A stretch of DNA of 64,000 nt, from assembly GCF_901709675.1 (NCBI RefSeq), contig NC_051088.1:1545664-1609663 (forward strand). Direction: 5' to 3'. The translations under genes and the position numbers were made by a program. The notes beneath the pieces were generated by a model, which saw only the letters and a program-made list of their open reading frames with translations, ran no database searches and had not been told where the DNA came from. How positions within the stretch are numbered: the stretch's first letter is position 1; every line of letters begins with the position of its first letter. Source of the DNA: Syngnathus acus. Taxonomy: Eukaryota; Chordata; Actinopteri; Syngnathiformes; Syngnathidae. Below, in pieces: positions 44,078 through 55,030 of the stretch.

Positions 44078-44200
44078 TCCCGGCGGCCAGCTGGCGCATT
44101 AGCCTTTTTAGGCTAAACTACCGGGTAGGCTGGTGCGTTGCGGTTGTACCCAATGTCGACACGGTCCGATCCCGATTGTCGAGACGCACTGTGATAGCAT
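44078..44200 (+). ncRNA. Candidate structured RNA element, copy B
   Basis: The inner hairpin TTAGCCT/AGGCTAA is perfect (copy A has a mismatch and a wobble). The second stem is GGTGCG (44132-44137) with CGCACT (44185-44190), different in sequence from copy A's GGTAGG/CCTACC yet still paired. The inner stem is TCGACA/TGTCGA. The loop ACGGTCCGATCCCG is unchanged between the copies. Confidence 0.4.
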
Positions 44201-44285
44201 GCACGCCTGTCAACGTCTGATGAAATTTACGGCCTGCAGCAGACCGGAATTGGCAGATAGGAGAAGTGCGCGGCCGGTTAGAAAT

Positions 44286-44628
44286 TGGAAAACATGGATA
44301 CAGTGGCCTCAGGGGGTATAATATTGGTATACCATGTAAGAAAAGTAATTTATGTGTGCACACTGAAGTTAAAAATCTGCAGTATAAGGGGGAAATACAA
44401 AGCGCTTTTAGAAATAGTATGTGGTGCGAAACAAAGACAAGTAAGACGTGCAAAGGGCGTGTTTGTCAGTGCGCCTGCGCACTGCAAGCAGCCGCTAAAA
44501 TTACCAAACCGCATAGAAGCGGTTGGCAAGAATTAAGGTGGGAAATAGATATTAATCCCTTTGTCTGTGTCTTGCGTTCGTGCGTAATCTCTGTGAAGTC
44601 TGTGTCAGTCTGTTGTCTGTCTGAGCAT
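44286..44628. other. Non-coding continuation of LTR-element interior
   Basis: No gag or pol frame was found. The sequence is purine-rich on the plus strand. Candidate degraded interior of the retrovirus-like element. Confidence 0.35.
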
Positions 44629-44700
44629 GTGTGTGCGCGCGCAATGTGTGTGTGCGCGCGCAATGTGTGTGTGCGCGCTGTGTGCATGTGTGTGAGGAGG
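44629..44700. repeat. Alternating purine-pyrimidine tandem repeat
   Basis: Two and a half units of GTGTGTGCGCGCGCAAT followed by TGTGTGCATGTGTGTG. Confidence 0.9.
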
Positions 44701-45759
44701 AAGAAAGTAGAAATGGAGAATGTTCGATCAGGGAGGGGGGACAGATGAGAGTGCCCGCGCTCACTCCAAGGTGCGTGGTCGTGGGACGGGGATCCGTGGA
44801 ATGATTGCGCGGCCCTGGCTAGCCCATGATATCGACATTGATACGCTGGGCCCTCCTCGTTTGTTCGGACTACCCGCCCCAGGGGCTGCGTGCTGAGGAG
44901 TTCATAGGGCGGGACGGTGTTCCCCCAGGAAAGGTCAAAGTTGAGTAGAACTAAGACAAAATTATGGGGATCCAAATGTGGATTAGCAAAGAATGCATGA
45001 ACAACATTCGATGTGCACTACTGCAAAGGAACAAAGGGTTAACAGTTTGCCAACAGGTGGAAAAGGAGCATGCTTGCACTAACCATTACAATACTAATAT
45101 ACGTGTAGCTGGGTGTCTTAAGAAGAAAGTTAGGCCGTGGCAACAATAATTTATGGCAGGAAGCCACAAATGCTTTTGCAAGAACAAATAAGGATTGTGT
45201 TTGTGCTTGGGGGGAGCACAGCTCTCCGGAGGACAACGACATCCTCGGAGATGAGTACAGACATTTAGAATTGAAAGAACTCATAATGCTGAAAATGGAC
45301 TCATTTGGAAAGTGGACTCATTCGAGAGTGATGGATGGATTGGCTCTGAGGCAACAACAAAAGAACAACAATTTAAGACAATGAGGTGCTGCGGAAGACA
45401 CATGAGACATGAAGTGTCCAACAATCGAACTGGAATCCTTGCTGAGGGGTTACTGAACTTGGTGGAGCTTGGGTCAAAGTGGATGGAAGCTTGCTTGGGC
45501 ACTGAGTTTGACATAGCTGAGGAGTTTTGATAAAAATGGAATAATGTGTAGAGTTACGGAGAAAAGGCATCATAACCTGGGGATTAATAGATTTGGATAA
45601 AACAGAGGGGCTAAAACGCTAGGAAGCAAGAGTGGGATCAGATATTTCGGCAAGTCAGACTTAAGAAGTAGAAATTTAGGCATGTAAAATTTAGAATTTG
45701 GGATAGGACATTTGGACCCAATTGAATTCAGTCAAGAGGAAGCTAGGTTGCTCAATGTA
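44701..45759. other. Purine-rich non-coding stretch
   Basis: About 1 kb, rich in G and A on the plus strand, with only short frames that lack family features. It includes a CCTCCTCGTTTGTTCGGACT block near 44850. It may be decayed retroelement interior. Confidence 0.35.
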
Positions 45760-46421
45760 CAGTGGAGCCTCGATTTTCGAACGTCCCGGTTCTCGAACAA
45801 ATCGATATTCGAACAAAAAATTTGAGATTTTTTGCTTCTGATGTCGAAAGAAATTCGGTTGTCGAACCTCGCGAGATGAGCCGAGAGGACCCGCATGCCA
45901 ACTGACTCCGTTCGTTATTACATTCTCGTTACTCTGAGGATTGCATCAACTCTAATCATGACTCCAAAGGAAGCAAGTGGGAGCAGTAAAACCATCCTAA
46001 AACACAAAGTCGCTCCTAAAGCAATGCGACAGTGAGCGCCCGGTGCGCTGCAGTTGCGCGATCGGACAAAATTAAGCTCCCTGCACACTGAGGTCCACTT
46101 AAATTTTAGAAAGTACATCAGGACTTTAAAAATATTTTCTAAATTTCAGCGACAGCTCTGTCACAATAATGCGACCAGCGCGATGCAGTTGCGCGGTCGG
46201 CGACGCGCTACGGTTGCGTGTTCGGCGGTGCGCTGCAGTTGCGCGATCGGACAAAAATGCGCAAATGAAAAAATGCTTAAAAAAGGCGGTTTTTATTTGC
46301 TTGGAACAGATTACATTTTTATCCATTATGTGTAATGGGAAAACATGATTCGGAATTCAAACGATTCACTTCTCGAACAGCCTTCTGGAACGGATTGTGG
46401 TCGAAAACAGAGGCTCCACTG
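45760..46421. mobile_element. Tigger/pogo-like element with 185-bp internal unit
   Basis: The ends are CAGTGGAGCCTCGATTTTCG and GAGGCTCCACTG. TA flanks both sides (45758-45759, 46422-46423). The interior contains GCGCGATCGG at 46056 and 46241, exactly 185 bp apart, the same period as the array at the right window edge in inverted orientation. No transposase. Confidence 0.8.
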
Positions 46422-46423
46422 TA

Positions 46424-47523
46424 CTTACACAATACAATAGAAGTCAATTACACCTCAGTGGAAGTTACGTGGTAAGAGAGCTGCATATGTTTGAAGGAGT
46501 AACGACCATAGGAACTTTTAACCTTTACACAATCATGCATAGAAGTCACACAAGGCGATAGTTAACGAGATGATAAATGTGATAGGGCTCAAATAACGAC
46601 TGCACCGACATCAACAGAGCTGAGTGAGGGATTATACTAAAAGGTCAGCTATAGGTTTAACAATAGCAAATAATTTCAAAAGCATTTCTACGATTGGCAT
46701 GTGAGGATACTAGGAGGACGCAGATTTTCGAAAGTTTGATAAGGGCAGACTCCATTGTCAAAGATAGGATTAGAGCGAGTGTGAATGAGGACATTTTGGC
46801 ATTTTAACAGGGATTGGCATCAAGCGAATTTGGGGATAGAAAATCTGTACAGCAACGACGTACGTTACATTAAAAATTGCTCATTCGATGAAGAGGAATT
46901 GGCGCTCCTTGTGTGGAGCTGCACTTTTGCAGAGGAAGGCAGGACCGTGTGAGAGAATGGATGAAAGAAGTTGTAATAGGTGATGGCGTAAAGAATCAAG
47001 GAGAGGTGCCGGATGGTGTGACAGAGGCAGGACTTTTTGGGAAAAAAACAAAAAGGGGGGGGAAGAGACGAAACAAGATGGGCAATGAAGACAAGCAAAC
47101 AGAGAAACAAATTTGAGGTAGACAACAGGTAAAAAGGGGGAGCAAAATGATGAAGTACAAAGCCAGAGGTAGTAGTCAGACTTATTTCTTAAATTTTTTA
47201 TTAGGATAATTAATTAGGATTGAGTTTTTTAGGAGCCATCTGATGTTGCTGATGCTCCCCCATAACACGGGCCCAACAGTTAGCCTCTCAGGTAGAAATA
47301 TATTACGATTTGTGAAGAATTTGATTGACAATTTATATGGGAAAAATTTTAATTGACGATGTCGCAAAAGATTTAATTGATGAGAATGTCCAAATGAGAA
47401 GGGTTACTTGTAGGATTCAATGTTTGCCTGCTCACTTACATACTAAAGTTGCTTGTTGTGGGATGACAGCTGAGTGATGAGGGCGAATGAGTTAGTGCCT
47501 GTGTGTCTGTCAGAGTCAGAGTC
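46424..47523. other. Purine-rich non-coding stretch
   Basis: About 1.1 kb with no recognised gene or repeat. It is G+A-rich on the plus strand, with a G-run at 47051-47060. Confidence 0.35.
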
Positions 47524-48275
47524 AGAGTCAGCTTTCGGTTTCTTTGTGTGTCTTAGCATGAAGGGATTGACAATAAAGCTGACTTTGACTTTGACTTTGA
47601 CTTTATTGTCAATTCCTTCATGCTAAGACACACAAAGAAACCGAAATACCGTTCCCCCTATCCCACGGTGACGAGACACAGTACACGATTAACACACAAG
47701 TAAAACAACGGGGAGAGAGTTCAGGACCCCAACAGCCTGGAGATCACAAACTTCGCCAGTGGCGAGCAGTGCTGGCATCCCACAACAGAGTCCCGGCACC
47801 ATTCGTCACGGATGTAGACGCACAGTTCCCCCTCGTACAATGGCCCGGTCCGCCCGATAGCACGCCATCCGCTCCAGATGCACAGCAGCTACGCACTGTC
47901 CGGTCCGCAGAACTCAGCAGGCATGTTGATGTCCAGCGATCGAACGTTCGCCAGAAGAATGGAAGGCGAGCTGGGTTGGCCGCCAGCCAGGCCCGGACGC
48001 CCAACCGGGGGAGGAATAGCAGGCGAGTCCGGCGACGCTCCAGGACGGAGCAGACCGAGCGCCTTTAATGTCCCCGCTTCAAAGTCCAGACCGCCACAAA
48101 ACTCGCTTTCGCCGATGTCGAGAAGAACCAGCCCGCCGCACTTGTAGCACAACCCGGTACGACGAGACGAACACACAAAACTGGCGGACAAACCCACATT
48201 AAACGACAAAACAAAACACCGTTCGGGACAGAGAGAGGCCGCTGCGTGTGCACGCGCCGCCATCTTACTTCACAA
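47524..48275 (-). mobile_element. Internally deleted L2/CR1-like LINE copy with tail-to-tail fragment
   Basis: 47592-48275 is nearly identical to 2960-3655 (minus orientation) apart from two short deletions near 47825 and 47965. Left of its tail, 47531-47585 holds the last 55 bp of the same family in plus orientation, so two 3' ends face each other across a TTTGAC repeat. Confidence 0.75.
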
Positions 48276-49049
48276 GTGTGTGAGTGTGTAGGTGTGTGTG
48301 TGATTGTCTATGACTGTATGTTTGGCCAAAATAGTTTGGAGTTGGGGTGATGTGATCACAATTGAAGATAAAATCCCTCTCATCTGAAAGTATAGTACAG
48401 ATTGGTATAACTAGGACTGGTAAGTGATGGGTTCTAACCGTAACCATGGTTCGATGATTAACCAGAGGCACCATCGACGGCAAAATTATTCGATGGAGAA
48501 GGCCCGTTTCAGTGACACGGCCGGACAAGACAGGACTAGCATCAAACATCACGACGAAGGACAATATGATGTGAGACGACTCTGGACTCACCCGACAGTG
48601 TGACAGACTATGGGCACGGCGACCAAATGTTTGACACTTGAGCTTGCGACAGGAGCGCGCTTTGCTCTGTTTTTGTGCGTCATTTGATTTTATTGCAGCA
48701 TCAGCCGCCAGACAAGGAGCGGGTTGCGGGTTGTTTGTGTAACTTGTATTCATTTTTGCAGGTTGTCAATGGCAGTCTTGGAGAGTTTTGTGTTGAATTT
48801 ACGTTAACCCTTGCCCTTTTGGTTTTTATGATGAATTTGTTGACATGGTTTTCAGGACAGAATCCATGGGCGCCAGGTTTCATTTTGTGTCTGTTGTTAT
48901 TTTGATACTCGATGTCTGTGCAGTTTTTGTAAGTACAAGTGTCTGCTGTGGAGTGGGATGATTTTTGTTTGTGTTGCCGAGTGTGTTGTGGACAGTCAAT
49001 TTTCAGGAACTTGGGAGTGGCGACCCCGGGACCTGGGCATGAACTAGAG
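48276..49049. other. Unclassified sequence
   Basis: TG-rich at the left. GGGAGTGGCGACCCCGGGAC at 49015 recalls a retroviral junction but has no support around it. No coding feature was seen. Confidence 0.35.
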
Positions 49050-49782
49050 CAGTGTTTCCCAACCTTTGTTCATTCACGGCACACCTTTTCTTTGGAAAAA
49101 ATCTCGAGGCACACCACCAACGAAAATCCGTTAAGTGTTACACCAGCTTCTATATTAAAATCAGTTATATTACAACAAAAGACGTCAAGTTCTATTCCTA
49201 TATATATATGGAGAGTCGAATAATTGAATAAAAATAAGTACTAAATATTCTTTAAATTGTATTTCTTTTGTAAATAAAAGTGACAGTTTAAACTATTGAA
49301 AGTGATTGTGATCAAAATCCAAAAGAATCAAAATGACTTTGTTTACTGTTTTAGACTAGCTCTATAAATATTGCGACATTCACTTTTAAAGACGCTCTGC
49401 TGTTCTGACAGCGGCTGAGTGGCTATCACAGTCGAGGTGTCTCGACTTGACTGTGTATTTTATGTTGGTGAAAAAGGGTTAGGCAAAAAGGGAAAAAGGC
49501 ACCACAGCCGTCATAGTGTCACTGTTAGTAAAATCACACAGCAACACACACATAAACTGAGTATGTGCCGATGCCACAACATGAAATATCAAGATTCTCC
49601 GATTTGCCACGCATGCACGATTAGCAAGTGGCTGACCAGGCCTTGCGCTAACTGACCAGTGGTTTGGCAATCCTGTTTACAACGCGCTCCGTAATTAATG
49701 TTGGACAATTTCCCACGGCACAGCTGAACATCTCTCACAGCATCACACCAAAGTGCCGCGGCACACTGGTTGGGAAACACTG
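49050..49782. mobile_element. Non-autonomous hAT, 8-bp TSD with one mismatch
   Basis: The ends are CAGTGTTTCCCAACC and GGTTGGGAAACACTG. The flanks are AACTAGAG (49042-49049) and AACTAGAC (49783-49790). 733 bp, no transposase. Confidence 0.9.
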
Positions 49783-49790
49783 AACTAGAC

Positions 49791-50598
49791 GATCACCAGG
49801 TCTGGCTACGATGAGTATGATAATGTGTCGGGACACTTTGTTGGTTTAATTCTGAATGACACATTGGGTGAATGTGTCAAAGGGGGGAGTGAGTGAATAG
49901 AAATGAGTAAGTAGAATTAAATTTGTAAATTGTGAGATTCAATGTTTTTTTTCGAATTCACTTGTTTTTGAAGCCTTAACAGGACATGCCAGAATTTAAC
50001 ATGCAGTGATGGAAGGAACAGAAGCAGGAAGGGAGTTAATGGGAGACAACAACCTGAAATGGATGCAAAGCGTGGTAACAATCAAGCGACAGTAAGGTTT
50101 GAGGTGTTTCAAAGAAAAAGCACGAAAGCCGACAAATCATACAGCTGATAGGGAGTAGACAGCTGCACAATAAAGAACAAAGGTTCGGAAGATCAGTCAA
50201 TGTAGGAGAAAACGGGACCAGAAACAAGGTACAGGGAAAATTTCCGCACAAGCGAATGCATTGAAGCTGCTATTAAAGGGTAAACGTTTAATAACAGATG
50301 TTAGGCTGATTAATTTGCATAACGAACATTGAAAGGAATTGAGCGGTTGAACCATTTTGGGAAGATTATAGGAGCATTGTCTCAAAATGATGACTGATTT
50401 GAACAGTGAGGTGACTCGAACATGAGACAAAGATCAATGTACCAATGTGGAATTACTGAGCAAATTTGAAATTGAAGATGAAATTTGGAGTTCAAAGATA
50501 GTATTTGGATTGGAAAAGAGTGATTTAAGTGACATGATTGAAGGGACTTCGATGGGATGACAATGGGATTGAGAAAGTGACATCTGCAGTAGGAAAGG
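49791..50598. other. Purine-rich non-coding stretch
   Basis: Long runs of G and A on the plus strand, no frame with family features, no recognised repeat. Probably continuous with 44.3-47.5 kb and 50994-51088 once later insertions are removed. Confidence 0.35.
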
Positions 50599-50611
50599 CT
50601 AACATGAACAT

Positions 50612-50980
50612 CCATCCATCCATTTTCTGAACCGCTTAGTCCCCACGGGGGTCGCGGGTGTGCTGGAGCCTATCCCAGCCGTCATCGGGCAGTAGGCGGG
50701 GGACACCCTGAACCGGTTGTCAGCCAATCGCAGGGCACACAGAGACAAACAACCATTTGCACTCGCACTCGCACTCACACCTAGGGACAATTTGGAGTCT
50801 TCAATCGGCCTATCAAGCATGTTTTTGGGATGTAGGAGGAAACCGGAGTGCCAGGAGAAAACCCACGCAGGCCCGGGGAGAACATGCAAACTCCACACAG
50901 GGAGGGCCGGAGGTGGAATCGAAACCGCACCCTCCTAACTGTGAGGCGGCCGTGCTACCCAGCGCGCCACCGAGCCGCCT
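50612..50980 (-). mobile_element. tRNA-derived SINE (family 2), 13-bp TSD
   Basis: The left end is the tail ATCCATCCATTTTCTGAACC and the right end is the tRNA-like head GTAGCACGG (as complement). The duplication CTAACATGAACAT is perfect (50599-50611, 50981-50993). Confidence 0.92.
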
Positions 50981-51088
50981 CTAACATGAACATGTAGAAT
51001 TTAAATTGTAACAGAGCGAATCTAGCATAACTGACAGCACGACGAGAAATAAGGGGGATAATTCATAAGTTCTGGGGTGTTAGGTTTG

Positions 51089-51172
51089 TCAGTCAGTCAG
51101 TCAGTCAGTCAGTCAGTCAGTCAGTCAGTCAGTCAGTCAGTCAGTATGTTTGTTTGTTTGTTTGTTTGTTTC
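51089..51172. repeat. GTCA and TTTG microsatellites
   Basis: About 14 GTCA units run to 51146, followed by six TTTG units to 51172. Confidence 0.95.
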
Positions 51173-51960
51173 AGGGACCACGTGGGCCTCTGGAACAGAG
51201 GGGTAAATGTCGGGAACCCTCGGAGGTTCCAATAAGCACTTCGATGAGACAATTGACACAGTTTTTCCCCTTTGGCCCATCATCGCCAAAGGAGTAGTTG
51301 CGAGGACTAGCGACACTGGAGTACGAGCCATTGGGTTGTGTTGCCCCGGCGGGAGGACGCCCGGCCCACGCTGCTGCCTTTGCCATTATGACTCAACATT
51401 TTTGCACTGTTAACGTCACTTGATACAGGCAGTGGCTGTTGCTCATTGTAGATCGCCTGGCCACTGACCAGGGCCTTGCAAGGGAATCAACGGCCATTGT
51501 GGTTGTCAGGGGGACATTGAATGGACAGCCGGCCCGTGCTACTCACCACTGACGGCTCAGTGGACTGAATTTCACATCTGCACGCGCTTGTACATGCGAG
51601 GGGGCAACACTTCGGGGGCTTTAATTTTGTTGCATGCTTTGATAATTCGTTTTTATTTACTTCATTATGTTACCTCATTTCTTTGCCTCGTGGCATGTTT
51701 GCGATACGACGAAGGCGTTTGGACGGGTTTGCTGTCGGGGGACGTGTTGTTTCTTTGCATTTCTGTTGTTGGAGCTCTGCTACCTATTGTGGAATGTGAT
51801 GTGTGCCGGGGCTCCGTGCTCATTGGGACTTTAACTTTTTTGACCTGGCTGACGCCAGGTGGGGGGAGTCCCTGGGGGGGGAGTAGGATGGACCTCCCTC
51901 TTTTTCCTCGTCATTAGATTGGCGAGGTTTTTTCTCGAAGGCGGTCCGGCAACTTTTTGG
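51173..51960. other. Unclassified sequence
   Basis: GC-richer than its surroundings. It contains a CATTGGGACTTTAACTTTTT stretch at 51818 that resembles the SINE family 1 tail. Frames here are shorter than 115 codons and I recognise none of them. Confidence 0.35.
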
Positions 51961-52860
51961 GGCTTCTAACGGGCCACAGTAAAGTTTTTAATTACTTCAC
52001 TGGTTCTTCTATATCAAACAAATTGTTTTTAGGTTCATTTACCTGACATGTTTCGGCGGGTTCTTCCGCCTTCATCAGAGTGTCACTGATGTGATTGTGA
52101 CGCGTCTTTATCAGCTGATGGATGAAGGCGTGGCTCACCTGTCAGATTTGACAGATGAGCCACGCCCTCTGCTGTCCGTTCACCTCTCCAAAATGCTGTT
52201 CCAGGTTGTAGAGAGCATGTAGGCTCCCTCGTCCCTGTTGATGGTCCTCGGGCCCCGCTTGCGGATCTCAATGGCCTCCCTGATCCAACGCTGATGTTTG
52301 TTGTCTTCAGTGCGGATGACTCTGGCCTTTTTCCAGTCCATGATGTGGTTTTCTCTTTTACAGTGGTCGGTGATGGCTGACTTGTAGTGTTCCTGTTCTG
52401 CTTGTAGTTTTATTGCTCTTGTTTGTCTTGTTGCTGTCTCCTTCTCACATTCCTTCTTGTGTTCCGTTTTTCTTGTGATGAAGTTCCTCCCTGTCTCCCC
52501 GATATATGATTTATTGCATGATTTGCATGGAATCTCGTATATGGAATTGCATTTATTTTCCGGATTAACTCTGTCTTTTGGGTGGACCAGTATCTGACGG
52601 AGTGTTGTATGTGGTTTGATAGGCGTGCTTATGTTGTATTTTATCATGGCTCTTTTGATGCGTTCCGTAATGCCTCTTACATACGGCAACGTCACCATTC
52701 CGCTGGGTTCTTGTTTCCGTGTTTGTTTCTTTCTTTTCTCCTGTGTTTTGTATTTTTTGTTTTTTACCTGTTCTGCACCTTTGGTTATTGCCCATTGTGG
52801 ATACTGACATACCGAATCCCATCGCTTGATTGACATACAGGTAAGCCTATCGTGAGGCAA
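51961..52860 (-). mobile_element. Penelope-like element, 5'-truncated
   Basis: It holds the C-terminal GIY-YIG endonuclease frame (52180-52860) and downstream the usual Penelope 3' block, here as the complement of CTGATGAAGGCGGAAGAACC followed by CGCCGAAACATG. The RT domain lies beyond the truncation at about 52860. Confidence 0.85.
52180..52860 (-). pseudogene. Penelope GIY-YIG endonuclease domain
   Basis: The frame of 226 codons is open. Key residues: VTLPYVRGITERIKRAM linker, YEIPCKSCNKSYIGETGR (the GIY-YIG pair appears as IYEI and YIGETGR), FITRKTEHKKE, ITDHCKRENHIMDW and WIREAIEIRKRG. The order matches the Penelope/Neptune endonuclease that nicks the target for reverse transcription. 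The N-terminal RT is missing, so the fragment cannot move by itself. Confidence 0.88.
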
Positions 52861-53521
52861 TCACAGTGAACCGCCCCCCTCAACTTTCTCAGGTTAATTT
52901 AGCATAGCTTGCTCTAAGAGCATTTACATGACTAAACACTATTGATCGACTGTGATGATGGGCAGTTTTTACATGAAAATTATGAAAACATGCATTGTTC
53001 CCTTCTGGTGTTTAATATGAGGTGACTAAAACACGTTGATTTAGCTATCCATCCATTATCCAAATCATTTATCCTTACAAGTCTTCGATAAAAGAAAACT
53101 GAAATTTTGCAATGTGTTTTATATAAGTTACTGAGAGGCATGGGGTAATTTTTCCCACACACTGTTGTAGGTATGAACTCTCACTATTATTGCACTAGAA
53201 TATATTCATTTATCCTTACACGTCTTTAATAAAAGAAAACTGTTGTGAACTGAAATTTTGCAATGTGTTTTATCTAAAGTAGTGAAGCATGGGGTAATCC
53301 CCCCCACACTGTTCAGTGTAGGTATGAACACTCATTATTACTGCACTACAATACATTTTGTTGCTGAAACAGTCTTTTCTACCACTTTTACAAAAATGTT
53401 ACTTTAACACTGAGTAGATGTAATGGATGCAAATAAACAAGTTGTCAGTGTTAAAATTAACTCATTAGGTGTTGAATTAACACTACCAAGACTTGTAGTG
53501 TATGTACTGCACTGAACTCAC
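52861..53521. other. Intron next to lama5 exon 7
   Basis: It contains an imperfect direct duplication: GAAAACTGAAATTTTGCAAT and the following 90 bp at about 53093-53180 recur at about 53235-53330. Otherwise nothing was recognised. Confidence 0.6.
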
Positions 53522-53635
53522 CATGCAGATTCCTGATCCGTCCAAACACTTGTCCGAATGTCCATGACAGTTGCATGGCACACATTTTCCCAGGAAGAGT
53601 CCTATGGCATCCCTGTAGAAACCTGGAGCACATTT
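53522..53635 (-). CDS. lama5: lama5 exon 7 of those seen (LE after L4)
   Basis: 114 bp, acceptor CACAG, donor GTGAGT, phase 0 on both sides. It encodes [20 protein letters not shown] then [18 protein letters not shown]. [10 protein letters not shown] is a hallmark of the LE module that follows the L4 domain. Confidence 0.94.
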
Positions 53636-53717
53636 CTGTGCAAACAAATGTTGAAAGGAATAAAGAGTATCGATGAAAGAAATGTTGCCCGTTTAAGACA
53701 GGTGGGTACCTCCTCAC

Positions 53718-53948
53718 CTGACAAGAGTCTCCCAGATAGTTGGCAGGACACATGCAGAGCTCCACATTGTTGGCATGGCGACCAGCTGGTAAGCTCTCAG
53801 CACCCTCAAGCACAGCGCCGCGGAGCGACACCGAGTGGGCTGACTGGGAATTAAGGGCTCGGATCTGCAGAGACTCCAAAGCCAACAGAACCATCATTAG
53901 CTCTTCTCTGGAGACGATGTTGCCAGTCTGAGCGTGTCGAAAACTTCC
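53718..53948 (-). CDS. lama5: lama5 exon 6 of those seen (end of L4 domain)
   Basis: 231 bp, phase 0, acceptor CACAG, donor GTGAGG. It encodes [40 protein letters not shown], then [18 protein letters not shown]. It contains the end of the laminin IV fold and the first cysteines of the next LE module. Confidence 0.95.
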
Positions 53949-54034
53949 CTGTGGGAGGCAGCGGGGAGCATGCGTTATAAAATTCCTACTTTGGACTTTG
54001 AAAAGTACTTTGATCACCGCCAGGCCTACTTTAC

Positions 54035-54118
54035 CTCAACCATGTGCACAATTCCCAAATGCGGCTCTGCAGGAGAAGAATATTCACGCTCCACAAATAC
54101 CAATGTCATCTGGTTGCC
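54035..54118 (-). CDS. lama5: lama5 exon 5 of those seen (L4 domain)
   Basis: 84 bp, phase 0, acceptor TGTAG, donor GTAAAG. It encodes [20 protein letters not shown] then LGIVHMVE, a beta-strand-rich part of the L4 domain. Confidence 0.9.
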
Positions 54119-54179
54119 CTACAGAAACACGCACGCAGACATGCATTTTTGTACTGATCATGAATAGATAAACGTGTCA

Positions 54180-54620
54180 CAGCTCTGCTCTGCTCTCGCT
54201 GTGCTGGCCCGCTGACGCGCCCTTGTGCTGCAGAAGCGTGCAGTTCGCATTGGATCTGCGGTAATCAGTGCTTATCGCTGCTACCTGTGCCCTTGTTACC
54301 CGCTGATTAGGGCGTGTATTTAAACCCTGCAAGCCCGTCAGTCTGCCTCGATACACGTATGCCTGCAACCTGGTTCTGCGATGCCTCCTGATTCCCGTTT
54401 GCTTGATTCGCTGTGTAGAGCGATGCCTGTTTCCTGATTTGCTGTTTCGCGATTGCCTGGTTTTATGATCTGCTCTTGACTCGGTTTGGCTCAACCTTCT
54501 GCCTGTCCCCAACCACAAGTTTGCTATACCCGTCTGCTACGATGACGCACGCCGCGTGCTTGCTGACCGGCTCGTCAGCTTGCCCCGTCGTCCTACTCTG
54601 TCTGCATTCCAGCCCTCCTT
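54180..54620 (+). mobile_element. Possible LTR fragment in lama5 intron
   Basis: GTATTTAAACCCTGC (54316) and the C/T-rich sequence after it resemble the U3-R region of fish Gypsy LTRs. No second LTR, TSD or polyadenylation signal could be defined. It lies between exons 4 and 5. Confidence 0.35.
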
Positions 54621-54669
54621 GTCTCTTGAGTGTGTGTGTGTTTGTGCGCGCACGTGCACGCAAGCGCAC

Positions 54670-54939
54670 CTTTAGGATGATATCAGGTTGTGGCGGTTCT
54701 ACAGGAGGAGACCAGACGTCTCCTCTCATACTCTGCGTGTGAAGACGATATCTCAGGTAACCTCCGTAAGATGACACCTTGTCTCCCAGGTAGGTCTTGG
54801 GCGCATACCAATGAATGTCCTGGTACACATCAGGAATGTCGCTAAGGTCAGCCTCCACCAAGTCCTGATCCGGATACATGTTGACTGGCACTTCCTGTTT
54901 GTCAGGACTGAGCAGGAGCCAACCTTCCATGTTCATGAT
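54670..54939 (-). CDS. lama5: lama5 exon 4 of those seen (start of L4 domain)
   Basis: 270 bp, phase 0, acceptor TGAAG, donor GTGCGC. It encodes [20 protein letters not shown], then [20 protein letters not shown] and [20 protein letters not shown]. The [15 protein letters not shown] motif identifies the laminin IV domain. The intron to exon 3 is only 91 bp. A TG/GC repeat (about 54632-54665) abuts the donor. Confidence 0.95.
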
Positions 54940-55030
54940 CTTCAGGAATAAGAGAAACAAGGAAGATCGTGTGGATAATCCCACCAAAGGTAGGACCTTC
55001 AAAGGTGTGTACACATTTATTTTGGTCAAC

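Noticed and set aside
48939-49049. GGCGACCCCGGGAC as a primer-binding site
   Set aside because: There is no LTR-like sequence with TG/CA ends, TATA box and polyadenylation signal directly upstream, so the resemblance is not supported.
51089-51172. Regular short repeats reminiscent of a CRISPR array
   Set aside because: The unit is a 4-bp microsatellite without spacers, in a vertebrate intron.
53558-53931. Plus-strand frames over lama5 exons 6 and 7
   Set aside because: They are antisense to well-supported laminin exons.
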